Shown piece after piece: positions 14,029 to 23,178 of a stretch of 64,000 nucleotides of DNA. Position 1 is the first letter of the stretch; each line of letters begins with the position of its first letter. The notes beneath the pieces are model-generated. The model saw nothing but the letters and a program-made list of their open reading frames with translations, made no database searches and was not told the DNA's origin. The DNA is from Kribbella voronezhensis. Its GTDB lineage: Bacteria; Actinomycetota; Actinomycetes; Propionibacteriales; Kribbellaceae. The stretch lies in contig NZ_SOCE01000002.1 in assembly GCF_004365175.1 (NCBI RefSeq), forward strand, positions 806,001 to 870,000, written 5' to 3'. Both the position numbers and the translations under genes were made by a program.

Positions 14029-15479
14029 CGACCTGGTCGGTGGTGATTCCGACGGTGGGCAGGCAGGGCCTGTTCGACCTGCTGGACGACCTCGCTGGTC
14101 AGGTCCACCAGCCCGATGCGATCTACGTCGTCGACGACCGGCGCGAACCGGAGGGCCGCTTGCCGGTCGACGCGACGATCCTCACGGCCGGTGGTCATGG
14201 CCCGGCCCGGGCGCGGAACCTCGGCTGGCGGGCCGCCGGCACGGAGTGGATCGCCTTCCTCGACGACGATGTCCGGCTCTCCGGCACCTGGTCGGAGGAT
14301 CTGCTCGCGGATCTCGCGAGCGCGGCCCCGTCGACCGCCGGGATCCAGGGCGCCATCGTCGTACCGCGGCCCACGGATCGGCCGGGCACCGACTGGGAGC
14401 GCTCGACGGCCGGGCTGGAGACAGCGCGGTGGGCCACGGCCGACATGGCCTATCGACGCCAGGCGTTGCAGGACGTCGACGGTTTCGACGAGAGATTTCC
14501 GCGGGCCTACCGCGAGGACGCCGAACTGGCGCTCCGGGTACGCCGGGCCGGCTGGATCTTGACGCGCGGCGGCCGCTATGTGATCCATCCCGTGCGTCGT
14601 GAAGGCTTCTGGGTCAGTGTCCGCGTGCAGCGCGGCAACGCCGACGACGCCTTGCTGCGAGCGATCTACGGCCGCCACTGGCGCCGGCTGGCGGAGTGCC
14701 CGCCGGGACGCTTCAAGGCACACCTGGCCGCCGTTGGCGCAGCGGTGCTGGCGACGAAGTACCGGCGACTCGGGGCGGTCGCCTGGCTGGGGCTGACCCT
14801 CGAGTTCATCGCCCGCCGGATCGTACCGGGGCCACGGAGTCCCGATGAGATCGCCCGGATGACCGTGACCTCGGTGGTGCTGCCCTTCGCCGCTGTCTGG
14901 CACCGGTTGTCGGGAATGTGGCGGCACCGGGGCAGTACGGCGTGGCCCGGACCGGTCCGGGCGGTGCTCTTCGACCGGGACGGCACGCTGGTCGAAGACG
15001 TTCCCTACAACGGCGATCCGGAGCGGGTCGAATTGGTTCGGCACGCCCGTGAATCGGTCGAGCGACTGCGCACCGCGGGTCTGCAGGTCGGCGTGGTGAC
15101 CAATCAGTCCGGGATCGGCCGCGGCCTGCTGACGGCCGAGCAGGTAGCGGACGTGAATCGCCGGATCGACGACCTGATCGGGCCTTTCCAGACCTGGCAG
15201 GTCTGCCCACACGCACCCGCCGACGGCTGCGCGTGCCGTAAGCCGGCCGCGGGACTGGTCCTGTCCGCGGCCGCCGAACTGGGCGTGCCGCCGCGTCAGA
15301 TCGTGGTGATCGGTGACATCGCGGCCGATCTGGCCGCCGCCGAGGCGGCCGGCGCGCGGTCCGTCCTGGTGCCGAACCGGCAGACCAGGGCCGACGAAAT
15401 ACTGGAGGCCCGCACGACCGCCCCCGACCTGGCCGCCGCGGTCGACCACGTCCTCGCCGCTTCCGGGGCAGGCCGCTGA
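14025..15479 (+). CDS. GT2 glycosyltransferase fused to GmhB-like heptose bisphosphate phosphatase
   Basis: A 484-residue two-domain protein. Residues 1 to about 230 are a GT-A family 2 glycosyltransferase (VVIPTVGRQ at 6-14, DDD at 80-82, EDAELALRVRRAGW later), followed by a linker helix region to about 300. Residues 313-484 are a HAD phosphatase of the D-glycero-D-manno-heptose-1,7-bisphosphate type: DRDGT at 317-321 with both catalytic Asp, VVTNQSGIGRG, and a zinc site from C394, H396, C402 and C404. It would remove the C7 phosphate between the two HldE steps. Starts at the ATGA overlap with the carbamoyltransferase. Confidence 0.92.
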   Translation: MTTWSVVIPTVGRQGLFDLLDDLAGQVHQPDAIYVVDDRREPEGRLPVDATILTAGGHGPARARNLGWRAAGTEWIAFLDDDVRLSGTWSEDLLADLASAAPSTAGIQGAIVVPRPTDRPGTDWERSTAGLETARWATADMAYRRQALQDVDGFDERFPRAYREDAELALRVRRAGWILTRGGRYVIHPVRREGFWVSVRVQRGNADDALLRAIYGRHWRRLAECPPGRFKAHLAAVGAAVLATKYRRLGAVAWLGLTLEFIARRIVPGPRSPDEIARMTVTSVVLPFAAVWHRLSGMWRHRGSTAWPGPVRAVLFDRDGTLVEDVPYNGDPERVELVRHARESVERLRTAGLQVGVVTNQSGIGRGLLTAEQVADVNRRIDDLIGPFQTWQVCPHAPADGCACRKPAAGLVLSAAAELGVPPRQIVVIGDIAADLAAAEAAGARSVLVPNRQTRADEILEARTTAPDLAAAVDHVLAASGAGR

Positions 15480-16480
15480 TGCGAACGGTCCTGATCACGC
15501 GGCTCGACAACGACGGGGACGTGCTGCTCGCCGGACCGGCGATCCGGGCCGTCGCGGCGACCGATCGGGTCGTGTTGCTGGTCTCGCCGTCCGGGGAACA
15601 AGCGGCCCGGCTGCTGCCAGGTGTCTCGGACCTGCTGGTCTGGCCCTGTCCGTGGACCGGCTTCAGCCCGCCCGCGGTGAACCGGCGCAGCGTGAACACC
15701 TTGATCGAGGTCCTTTCGCTGGCCCACCTCGGTGCGGCGTTCGTCTTGACCTCGTACCACCAGAGTTCGTTGCCGATGGCCCTGATCCTGCGGATGGCCG
15801 GGATCAAGAACATCGCGGCCGCCTCCGAGGACTACCCGGGCGCGCTGCTCGACCTCCGCCACCGCGCGCCGGCCGGCCACGAGGTCGTCCGGCAACTCTC
15901 GCTGGTCAGGGCCGCCGGGTACGAACTGCCTCCGGGTGACGACGGCGGCCTCGCGGTGCGGCAGACCAGGCGGGTACGACGGCCGGACCGCCCGTACGTC
16001 GTTGTTCACCCCGGCGCCTCGGTGTCGGCTCGCGCGGCCCGGCCGGAGTGGCTCGCCGATGTGGTCGATGCGCTGGTTGCCGCCGGCCACGAGGTCGTGG
16101 TGACCGGCTCACCGGCCGAGCGGGACCTCACCAAAGTGGTTGCTGGGAGCAATGGAATCGACCTGGGTGGCCAGACGGACTACGGCCAGTTGGCCGAGGT
16201 ACTGCAGGCCGCTTCCTGTGTGGTCGTCGGCAACACGGGGCCGGCGCATCTCGCCGCCGCGGTCCGTACGCCGGTGGTCTCGTTGTTCGCCCCGGTCGTC
16301 TCGGCGGAGCAGTGGGCGCCGTGGCGGGTGCCTTCCATCCTGCTCGGCGACCAGCAAGCGGAGTGCCGGGGCAGCAGGGCCCGCGAGTGCCCGATCCCGG
16401 GTCATCCCTGTCTGAGTGGCATCGCGGTCGACGAGGTAGTCGTTGCCGTCAGCAAGTTGATCGAGGAGGGAGCGGGATGA
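15479..16480 (+). CDS. GT9 heptosyltransferase-like glycosyltransferase
   Basis: A 333-residue GT-B enzyme of family 9, the ADP-heptose:acceptor heptosyltransferases. It opens with RTVLITRLDNDGDVLLAGPAIRAV, typical of the family's N-terminal loop, and in the second half has VVVHPGASVSARA, VVVTGSPAERDL and the donor-binding VVGNTGPAHLAAAVRTPVVSLF region. It shares one base with the previous stop (TGATG). Cytosolic, acting on a lipid- or protein-linked acceptor or a small molecule. The second GT9 of the operon lies at its end. Confidence 0.9.
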   Translation: MRTVLITRLDNDGDVLLAGPAIRAVAATDRVVLLVSPSGEQAARLLPGVSDLLVWPCPWTGFSPPAVNRRSVNTLIEVLSLAHLGAAFVLTSYHQSSLPMALILRMAGIKNIAAASEDYPGALLDLRHRAPAGHEVVRQLSLVRAAGYELPPGDDGGLAVRQTRRVRRPDRPYVVVHPGASVSARAARPEWLADVVDALVAAGHEVVVTGSPAERDLTKVVAGSNGIDLGGQTDYGQLAEVLQAASCVVVGNTGPAHLAAAVRTPVVSLFAPVVSAEQWAPWRVPSILLGDQQAECRGSRARECPIPGHPCLSGIAVDEVVVAVSKLIEEGAG

Positions 16481-17433
16481 GAATCCTCGCCTGGCATGTG
16501 CACGCGGCCTGGATGACGTCCTTCGTCCAAGGGCCGCACGAGTACTACGTTCCGGTGCTGCCCGATCGCAGTGCGGACGGCAAGGGCAGAGCCCAGACCT
16601 ACGACTGGCCGGACACCGTCCGCGAGATCACTCCCGAGGAACTGCGGACCACCGACCTCGACGTGGTGCTGCTCCAGCGTCCGTGCGAGGTGGAGCTGTT
16701 CGCGCGCTGGGCCGGGCGCGCGCTGGGGCGTCACGGCGTACCGGCTGTGTATGTCGAGCACAACACACCACGAGGAGATGTCGCCGACTGGCAGCATCCA
16801 CTGGCGGCGCGGGCTGATGTGCCGATCGTGCATGTCACCGAGTTCAACCGGACGGTGTGGGACAACGGCATCGCGCCGGCCTTCGTGATCGAGCACGGCG
16901 TTCCCGACTACGGCTACGGCTACGTCGGCGACGACGACTCACTGGTTGCCGCGATCAACGAACCGGTACGCCGGTGGCGGGTGGCCGGCACCGATCTGGT
17001 CGCCCGCGTCACCCAGCAGGTGCCGGTCAGTGTCTACGGGATGGGCACTGCGGAACTACCGGCGCGGATCCCCGGACTGGCTGGTGTCGACGACCTCTCG
17101 CAAGCCGAACTGCACGAGCGGATGGGCCGGCACTTCGGCTACCTGCACCCGTATCGATGGACCAGCCTGGGGCTGTCGCTGATCGAGGCGATGATGCTCG
17201 GGCTCCCGGTCCTGGCGATCGGTGCGACCGCCGCGTACGAGGCGGTGCCACCGGAGGCCGGTCTGGTCAGCACCGCCCCGGACCGGTTGATCGAGACCGC
17301 GCAGCGCTGGCGCCGGGATCCGGCCGAGGCGCGGGCCCGCGGTCAGGCCGGGCGCGCCCATGCGCTGCGGCAGTTCGGACTCGCTCGATTCCTGGATGAC
17401 TGGGACGGATTGTTGAAGGAGGTCTGCCGATGA
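16477..17433 (+). CDS. GT-B glycosyltransferase (family 1/4-like)
   Basis: A 318-residue glycosyltransferase. The N-terminal half has MRILAWHVHAAWMTSFVQGPHEYYVP and VVLLQRPCEVELF; the C-terminal half has FGYLHPYRWTSLGLSLIEAMMLGLPVLA, where the LSLIEAM helix corresponds to the EX7E-type donor-binding motif of GT4 enzymes, with the first Glu missing. This family often sits beside GmhA/HldE genes in actinobacteria. Donor and acceptor unknown. Joined to both neighbours by ATGA overlaps. Confidence 0.85.
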   Translation: MRILAWHVHAAWMTSFVQGPHEYYVPVLPDRSADGKGRAQTYDWPDTVREITPEELRTTDLDVVLLQRPCEVELFARWAGRALGRHGVPAVYVEHNTPRGDVADWQHPLAARADVPIVHVTEFNRTVWDNGIAPAFVIEHGVPDYGYGYVGDDDSLVAAINEPVRRWRVAGTDLVARVTQQVPVSVYGMGTAELPARIPGLAGVDDLSQAELHERMGRHFGYLHPYRWTSLGLSLIEAMMLGLPVLAIGATAAYEAVPPEAGLVSTAPDRLIETAQRWRRDPAEARARGQAGRAHALRQFGLARFLDDWDGLLKEVCR

Positions 17434-18635
17434 GGATCGCTTTGGTGTCGGAACACGCGAGTCCGCTGGCTGTCCTGGGCGGCGCCGACGCCGGTGGGCA
17501 GAACGTCCACGTGGCCGCGCTCGCGTCGGCCCTGGCTGATCGCGGCCACGACGTGGAGGTCTACACCCGCAGCGACGACGCAACGCTCCCGGAGCGGGTT
17601 CCGTTCGGACCCGGCGTCGACGTCGTCCACGTGCCGGCCGGACCGCCCGAACCGGTCGCGAAGGACGACCTGCTGCCGTACATGCCGGCGTTCGGCCGGT
17701 GGCTCGGAACACGCTGGTCGTCGGCCGTACCCGATGTCGTGCACGCGCACTTCTGGATGTCCGGTCTCGCCTGCGACCACGCTCGCCGGCTCACCGCGTT
17801 CCCGTTCGCGCAGACCTTTCATGCGCTGGGGGTGGTGAAACGACGTCACCAAGGTGACCGGGACACCAGTCCACCCGGCCGCCTGGAGATCGAGGCGACG
17901 CTGACCCGTACTGCGGACGCGGTGATCGCCACGGCGACGGACGAGGTGCGTGAACTGCTGGAACTGGGAGCGCCGGCCGAGTCGCTGCACGTCGTACCGT
18001 GTGGGGTCGAGCTGTTCGGTGGTGGTGCTGCCGACGACCGGTGGTGGCGAACCGGGCCGGGCGGACGGATCCTGTCCCTCGGGCGGCTGGTCGAGCGCAA
18101 GGGTGTCGACACCGTGATCGCGGCGCTGGCCGAGGTCCCCGGTGCCGAGCTGGTGGTGGCCGGCGGCCCTGTGGTTGCCTTTGACAACGACCCGGAGGTG
18201 CGCAGGCTGCGTGCCGAGGCTGATCGGCTCGGGGTGGCCGATCGGGTGCGGTTCATCGGTCCGGTGGCCCGCGGTGATGTCGCGGGGCTGATGTTGTCGG
18301 CGGACGTGGTGGCCTGCACCCCGTGGTACGAGCCGTTCGGCATCGTGCCGTTGGAGGCGATGGCCTGCGCCCGGCCAGTGGTCGGTGCGGCGGTCGGAGG
18401 GCTGCTGGACACCGTGGTGGACGGCGTCACCGGCCTCCTGGTTCCTCCTCGGGATCCCGGCCGGCTCGCGGCGGCCCTGCGTGACCTGCTGTCCGATCCC
18501 GGCCGGCGTGAACGGCTCGGCCGAGCAGGAGCCGCCCGGGTACGGCGTAACTACACGTGGCCGCGGGTCGCCGCGGCCACCGAGGAGATCTACCGGCGCA
18601 TCGGTGCGTCGGTCATCACCGGGAGGGTGTCCTGA
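17430..18635 (+). CDS. GT4 glycosyltransferase
   Basis: A 401-residue retaining GT-B enzyme of family 4. N-terminal GGADAGGQNVHVAALASALADRGHDVEVYTR is the acceptor-domain signature, also seen in sucrose-phosphate-synthase-like members. The donor domain has LGRLVERKGVDTVIAAL, DRVRFIGPV, and EPFGIVPLEAMACARPVVG with the EX7E pair. It probably adds a further sugar in the assembly of the operon's glycan. ATGA overlap with the gene before, TGATG with gmhA after. Confidence 0.9.
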   Translation: MRIALVSEHASPLAVLGGADAGGQNVHVAALASALADRGHDVEVYTRSDDATLPERVPFGPGVDVVHVPAGPPEPVAKDDLLPYMPAFGRWLGTRWSSAVPDVVHAHFWMSGLACDHARRLTAFPFAQTFHALGVVKRRHQGDRDTSPPGRLEIEATLTRTADAVIATATDEVRELLELGAPAESLHVVPCGVELFGGGAADDRWWRTGPGGRILSLGRLVERKGVDTVIAALAEVPGAELVVAGGPVVAFDNDPEVRRLRAEADRLGVADRVRFIGPVARGDVAGLMLSADVVACTPWYEPFGIVPLEAMACARPVVGAAVGGLLDTVVDGVTGLLVPPRDPGRLAAALRDLLSDPGRRERLGRAGAARVRRNYTWPRVAAATEEIYRRIGASVITGRVS

Positions 18636-19243
18636 TGGCGCGCTTCGGAACCGTCGCAGAGCACCTCGGCCACCTGCGCAACGGCCTGGCCAGCCTCGAC
18701 CGGCAGGCCGGCCTGATCGACAGCTGGGGACAACAGCTCACCACCGCGTTCGTCGCCGGTCACAAATTGCTTGCTGCTGGCAACGGTGGGAGCGCGGCCG
18801 AGGCGCAGCACCTGACCGCCGAGCTGGTTGGCCGGTTCGAGTGTGACCGTGCGCCGCTGCCGGCGATCGCGCTGCACGCGGAGACGTCCAGTCTGACAGC
18901 GATCTGCAACGACTTCGGGCCGGACGGGATCTTCGCCCGCCAGGTCAGGGCCCACGGCCGCCCGGGCGATGTCCTGATCCTGCTGTCGACGAGTGGCCGG
19001 AGCCGCAACCTGCTGGCCGCCGCGGCTGACGCACGGGACCGGCAGATGCAGGTCTGGGCGATGACCGGGCCGGGCCGCAGTCCGCTGTCGGACCTGGCCG
19101 ACCAGACCCTGGCCGTCGAGACAGCGGCACCGACCGCGGTCCAGGAGATCCACCTGATCGCCGTCCACGCGCTCTGCGCGGCGGTCGAGCGACATCTGCC
19201 GTCGGTGCGGTGGGCGGACCAGGCCGCCGAGGTGTCCCGATGA
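18635..19243 (+). CDS. gmhA: phosphoheptose isomerase (GmhA-like SIS protein)
   Basis: A 202-residue SIS-domain protein. Phosphoheptose isomerase converts sedoheptulose 7-phosphate to D-glycero-D-manno-heptose 7-phosphate, the first step of ADP- or GDP-heptose synthesis. The signature GNGGSAAEAQH is at residues 49-59, with LVGRFECDRAPLPAIAL after it (acidic residues that bind zinc in GmhA), LLSTSGRSRNLL in the phosphate loop and QEIHLIAVHALC near the end. The start at 18635 overlaps the GT4 stop by one base. HldE and the fused GmhB in the same operon complete the steps to ADP-heptose. Confidence 0.92.
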   Translation: MARFGTVAEHLGHLRNGLASLDRQAGLIDSWGQQLTTAFVAGHKLLAAGNGGSAAEAQHLTAELVGRFECDRAPLPAIALHAETSSLTAICNDFGPDGIFARQVRAHGRPGDVLILLSTSGRSRNLLAAAADARDRQMQVWAMTGPGRSPLSDLADQTLAVETAAPTAVQEIHLIAVHALCAAVERHLPSVRWADQAAEVSR

Positions 19244-20589
19244 CCGCGCGCGTGGTCGTGCTGGGGGATGTCCTGCTGGATCGGGACATCGAGGGTGAGG
19301 TCCGGCGGATCATGCCGGATGCTCCGGCCCCCGTGGTTGAGATCGGGTCGGAAAGAGATCGCGCCGGTGGCGCCGGTCTGGCAGCCGTGCTGCTGGACCG
19401 GCCAGGGATTTCGGTGCACCTGCTGACCGCGCTGGCCGATGACGAGCCCGCGAAGCGTTTGCTCAACCTTCTGACGCAGCGGATCCCGGTCACGTCGGTG
19501 CTGACCTCACCCGGCACCCGGTGCAAGACCAGGATCCGCAGCGGTGGGCAGTCCTTGCTGAGGATGGATGTCGAGGCCTCGGCGAGCAGTGACGGCAGCT
19601 GCGACATCGCCGCCCTGGAAGCGGCCCTGGACGAAGCGGATGCGCTGCTCGTGTCCGACTACGGCGGCGGCGTGCTGAACCACCCCGAGGTACGACGCGT
19701 TCTCCTCGACTGGGCAGGTCGCCGGCCAATGGTGTGGGACCCGCATCCGCGCGGAGCCGAGCCGGTAGCCGGGGCGACCGTGGTGACACCGAACAAGGCC
19801 GAAGCCGTCCGGTTCGGGTCCGCGGGAGTCGAGCACCCCGACCGGCTGGCCGTGGAGCTTCGCGAGCGATGGCAAGCCTGGTCGGTCGCCGTGACGGACG
19901 GCGGCAACGGCGTGTTCACGGCGAGCGGGGGAGCGCAGGCCCAGTTCACTCCGGTGCCGTTCAGATATCGCGGTGACAGTTGCGGCGCCGGAGACCGGTT
20001 CGCGGGCACGGTCGCTGCCAGACTCGGCGCGGGCGCGACGACGAGCGAGGCGGTCGAAGCCGCCGTACAGGACACTGCGGACTGGCTTGCTGCCGGGGGA
20101 GTGCAGGCGACCGCGGAGACCGTGTCTGTGGCGCAGAGCCTCGACGCCGAGGCGGTGGTCCGGCGGGTGCGTGCGGCCGGGGGAACAGTCGTGGCCACCG
20201 GCGGCTGCTTCGACATCCTGCATGCCGGCCACATCGCCTCGCTCGAGGCCGCAAGGAGCCTCGGTGACGCCCTGGTCGTTCTGCTGAACTCCGACGACAG
20301 CGTCCGGCGGCTCAAGGGCGACGGCCGGCCGGTGAACTCGACGGAGGACCGGTGCCGGGTCCTCACTTCCCTGCGGTGCGTGGATGCCGTGGTCGTCTTC
20401 GACGACGACGATCCGCGCGCGGCCCTGCAGCGACTGCGCCCGGACATCTGGGCCAAAGGTGGCGACTACACCGCCGAGATGTTGCCCGAGAACCCTCTGG
20501 TGACCAGCTGGGGTGGCCGAGTCGTCCTGATGCCGTACCTGCCGGGCCGCTCGACCACCGCGATCCTCGAGAAAGGAACCACCCGATGA
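19240..20589 (+). CDS. hldE: bifunctional heptose kinase/nucleotidylyltransferase (HldE)
   Basis: A 449-residue fusion. Residues 1 to about 300 are a PfkB-type kinase that would phosphorylate heptose 7-phosphate at C1: substrate loop near GGAGLAAV (43-50) and the catalytic GAGD at 249-252. Residues about 315-449 are a cytidylyltransferase-like domain, with TGGCFDILHAGH at 320-331, NSDDSVRRLKG and WAKGGDYTAEMLPE, which transfers AMP from ATP to heptose 1-phosphate. GmhB-type dephosphorylation, needed between the two, is supplied by the fusion at 14025-15479. ATGA overlaps on both sides. Confidence 0.92.
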   Translation: MTARVVVLGDVLLDRDIEGEVRRIMPDAPAPVVEIGSERDRAGGAGLAAVLLDRPGISVHLLTALADDEPAKRLLNLLTQRIPVTSVLTSPGTRCKTRIRSGGQSLLRMDVEASASSDGSCDIAALEAALDEADALLVSDYGGGVLNHPEVRRVLLDWAGRRPMVWDPHPRGAEPVAGATVVTPNKAEAVRFGSAGVEHPDRLAVELRERWQAWSVAVTDGGNGVFTASGGAQAQFTPVPFRYRGDSCGAGDRFAGTVAARLGAGATTSEAVEAAVQDTADWLAAGGVQATAETVSVAQSLDAEAVVRRVRAAGGTVVATGGCFDILHAGHIASLEAARSLGDALVVLLNSDDSVRRLKGDGRPVNSTEDRCRVLTSLRCVDAVVVFDDDDPRAALQRLRPDIWAKGGDYTAEMLPENPLVTSWGGRVVLMPYLPGRSTTAILEKGTTR

Positions 20590-21272
20590 GTCTGGACCGA
20601 GTAGCCGTCACCGGTGGCGCGAGTGGACTTGGCGCCGCCGTCGTTCGCGCAGTACGCAAGCACGGCGGGACTGCCGTGGCCGTCGACCGGCAGAAGCCGG
20701 GCGACGACGTCGGCTGGGTCGAGGCCGACCTCGCCGATCCTGCCTCCGCCGAAGGGGCGCTGGCGGCCGCGGAGGAACAGCTCGGCGGACCGTTGACCGG
20801 TGTGGTCACGGCCGCTGGAGTCGACGCCTGTGGCCGGATCGAGCAGGTCGACCTGCAGGACTGGGTGCGGGTGATCAACGTCAATCTGATCGGTACTGCG
20901 GCGATCGCCCGAGCCGCCGTCCCTCGACTCGAGCAGACCCGCGGCCGGCTCGTCACGGTGGCGTCGACCCTGGGGTTGCGGGCCCTCAGCGACGCGACGG
21001 CGTACTGCGCCTCCAAGTTCGGCGTGGTCGGGTTCACCCGGGCACTTGCCGTCGAGACGGCCGGGCGGGTGGGCGTGACCATGCTGGTGCCGGGCGGCAT
21101 GCAGACCGCGTTCTTCGACGGCCGCCCCGAGCAGTACAAGCCCGGACCGGATGCCATGCTCAACGATCCCGCCAACGTCGCCGACGCGGTGGTCTTCGCG
21201 CTCGGTCAACCCGCCGGTGTCGAGATCCGCGAACTGGTGATCTGCCCGTCCGTCGAACCTTCCTGGCCGTAG
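20586..21272 (+). CDS. short-chain dehydrogenase/reductase
   Basis: A 228-residue classical SDR. TGGASGLG at 9-16 binds NAD(P); VTAAGVDACG replaces the usual NNAG strand; the catalytic YCASK follows ATA about two thirds along. In a heptose operon it may oxidise or epimerise a sugar nucleotide or a downstream sugar. It is not an HldD-type epimerase, which belongs to the extended SDRs. Joined to hldE by ATGA and to the second GT9 by a TAGTG overlap, so it is clearly part of the operon. Confidence 0.88.
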   Translation: MSLDRVAVTGGASGLGAAVVRAVRKHGGTAVAVDRQKPGDDVGWVEADLADPASAEGALAAAEEQLGGPLTGVVTAAGVDACGRIEQVDLQDWVRVINVNLIGTAAIARAAVPRLEQTRGRLVTVASTLGLRALSDATAYCASKFGVVGFTRALAVETAGRVGVTMLVPGGMQTAFFDGRPEQYKPGPDAMLNDPANVADAVVFALGQPAGVEIRELVICPSVEPSWP

Positions 21273-22204
21273 TGCCCCGGCCGGTCCTGGTCCTGCGAGC
21301 CCTCGGCCTCGGCGACGCGCTCACGGCCGTCCCGGCGCTGAGGGGCCTCAGACGCCTGTACGCCGGCCGCCCGCTGCTGCTGGCGGGCCGGCAGCCCGTG
21401 TCCAGCTGGCTTTGGGGGTTGGGACTGGTCGACGAGGTGGTGCCGACCGACGGGCTGTCCGGGCCACCGCCCGGGCGCTCGCTCGGCCGGCACACCGCGG
21501 TCAACCTGCACGGCCGTGGACCGGAGAGTCATCTGTTGCTCCAGGCAAGCACCCCGGACCACCTGCTGGCGTTCGACTGCGCTGCCGCGGGTCATCACAG
21601 TCCAAGCCGCTGGGGACTCGATGAGCACGAGGTGGATCGCTGGTGCCGGCTGGTGGGGGACGCCGGCGGCTCGTGTTCTCGCGAGGATCTTCGGCTGTCG
21701 GTGCAGGCCGCGCCGGACGAAGCGGTCGTGGTCCATCCAGGAGCCGCCAGCGTCGCGCGGCAGTGGCCGCCACACAGGTGGACCAAGGTCATCCGGGGAT
21801 TGCGCGAGGACGGGCAGCACGTAGTACTGACTGGTTCGGAAGTGGAATTGTGCGGGTTGCTGGCTCGGGAAACAGGCGCCGAGGATTTGGCTGGACGGTT
21901 GTCGCTCGAAGAGCTGGCCGGTCGGGTTGCCGCGGCGGCGGTGCTGTTGTCCGGCGACACCGGAGTCGCCCACCTTGCGACCGCGGTCGGGACCAGATCG
22001 GTGACCTTGTTCGGCCCGACACCGCCACTGTGGTGGGGCCCTGCGATCGACCCCGACCGGCACACCGTCATGTACCACGGTGGGTCGCCAGGCGACCCGC
22101 ATGCCGATCAACCCGACCCGGCCTTGCTCCGGATCACCGTCCCTGAAGTGCTGCGGGCCGCTCGGGATCAAGTGCTTCGCGGAACCAGGCAACCGTCGAC
22201 CTGA
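21272..22204 (+). CDS. second GT9 heptosyltransferase-like glycosyltransferase
   Basis: A 310-residue GT9 enzyme. The N-terminal [25 protein letters not shown] and the C-terminal [29 protein letters not shown] and [28 protein letters not shown] elements are all present, the last being the nucleotide-heptose site. GTG start at 21272 within TAGTG. It is the last gene of the operon, and its final 71 bases overlap the 3' end of the convergent epimerase gene. Two GT9s suggest that two heptose residues, or heptose in two contexts, are transferred. Confidence 0.9.
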   Translation: MPRPVLVLRALGLGDALTAVPALRGLRRLYAGRPLLLAGRQPVSSWLWGLGLVDEVVPTDGLSGPPPGRSLGRHTAVNLHGRGPESHLLLQASTPDHLLAFDCAAAGHHSPSRWGLDEHEVDRWCRLVGDAGGSCSREDLRLSVQAAPDEAVVVHPGAASVARQWPPHRWTKVIRGLREDGQHVVLTGSEVELCGLLARETGAEDLAGRLSLEELAGRVAAAAVLLSGDTGVAHLATAVGTRSVTLFGPTPPLWWGPAIDPDRHTVMYHGGSPGDPHADQPDPALLRITVPEVLRAARDQVLRGTRQPST

Positions 22205-23105
22205 GCCCCTCTTCCCAGTCCACCTGGGGTTTCCAGCCGAGCAACTGCTCGGCCAGCGTGGTGTCGGGCCGTCGTACGGCGGGGTCGTCGACCGGGCGAT
22301 CGATGAACTCGATCGCGGACCGTGAACCGGTCGCCGCGACGACGTCCTCAGCGATGCGCAGGACGGAGCGTTCGTCGGGATTCCCGATGTTGACCGGCCC
22401 GGGGTGTGTGCTGAAGGCCAGCCCGAGAATGCCGCTGACCGTGTCGTCGACATGGCAGACCGAGCGGGTCTGGCTGCCGTCCCCGGCGACGGTGAGCGGT
22501 TCGCCGGCCAGCGCCTGGCGGATGAAGGTCGGGATCGCGCGGCCGTCGCTCGGCCGCATCCGCGGGCCGTAGGTGTTGAAGATCCGCACGATCGCCGTGT
22601 CCAGGCCCTCGCTGGTCCGGTAGGCGGTGGTGAGCGCCTCGGCGTACCGCTTGGCCTCGTCGTACACGCCGCGTGGGCCGATCGGATTCACGTGGCCCCA
22701 GTACGACTCGGGCTGGGGATGGACCTGCGGGTCGCCGTACACCTCGGAGGTGCTGGCCAACAGGATGCGGGCCCCCTTCTCCTTGGCCAGGCCGAGTGCG
22801 TGCCAGGTGCCGATCGCGCCGACCTTCAGGGTCTGGATCGGCAACCGGAGATAGTCGATCGGCGAGGCCGGACTCGCGAAGTGCAGCACCAGGTCGACCG
22901 GGCCGGGAACGTGCACGAACTCGGTCAGGTCGGTCCGCGTGCAGGTGAACGCGGGATCGTCGAGCAGGTGGGCGACGTTGCCGGGCGATCCGGTGAGGAA
23001 GTTGTCCAGACAGGTCACCTGGTGGCCCTGCTGGAGCAAGCGCTCACAGAGATGACTGCCGAGGAATCCGGCCCCGCCGGTGACCACCACGTGCTTTTCG
23101 TCCAT
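22134..23105 (-). CDS. NAD-dependent epimerase/decarboxylase, UDP-xylose synthase-like
   Basis: A 323-residue extended [12 protein letters not shown] at 9-17 binds [16 protein letters not shown] at 74-86 is characteristic of UDP-glucuronate decarboxylases, STSEVYGD at 118-125 carries the catalytic Ser/Glu, and Y148xxxK152 (YDEAK) is the active pair; [18 protein letters not shown] follows. It could make UDP-xylose from UDP-glucuronate, or act on another sugar nucleotide such as ADP-heptose. Convergent with, and overlapping by 71 bases, the last GT9. It is divergent from the topoisomerase gene. Likely supplies a donor for the neighbouring glycosyltransferases. Confidence 0.9.
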   Translation of the reverse strand: MDEKHVVVTGGAGFLGSHLCERLLQQGHQVTCLDNFLTGSPGNVAHLLDDPAFTCTRTDLTEFVHVPGPVDLVLHFASPASPIDYLRLPIQTLKVGAIGTWHALGLAKEKGARILLASTSEVYGDPQVHPQPESYWGHVNPIGPRGVYDEAKRYAEALTTAYRTSEGLDTAIVRIFNTYGPRMRPSDGRAIPTFIRQALAGEPLTVAGDGSQTRSVCHVDDTVSGILGLAFSTHPGPVNIGNPDERSVLRIAEDVVAATGSRSAIEFIDRPVDDPAVRRPDTTLAEQLLGWKPQVDWEEGLRSTVAWFREALDPERPAALQGR

Positions 23106-23178
23106 AGCCCGGGGTACCCGTCACCGCGGCTTGGAAACCGAGGACGCGCCGGTGAATCGGCCGGGGTACAGGTGCGGC

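Noticed and set aside
12394-22204. Considered as an LPS core cluster transferred from a Gram-negative
   Set aside because: Base composition, GTG starts and overlap style match the neighbours, and no lipid A or Kdo gene is present, so recent transfer from a Gram-negative is not supported.
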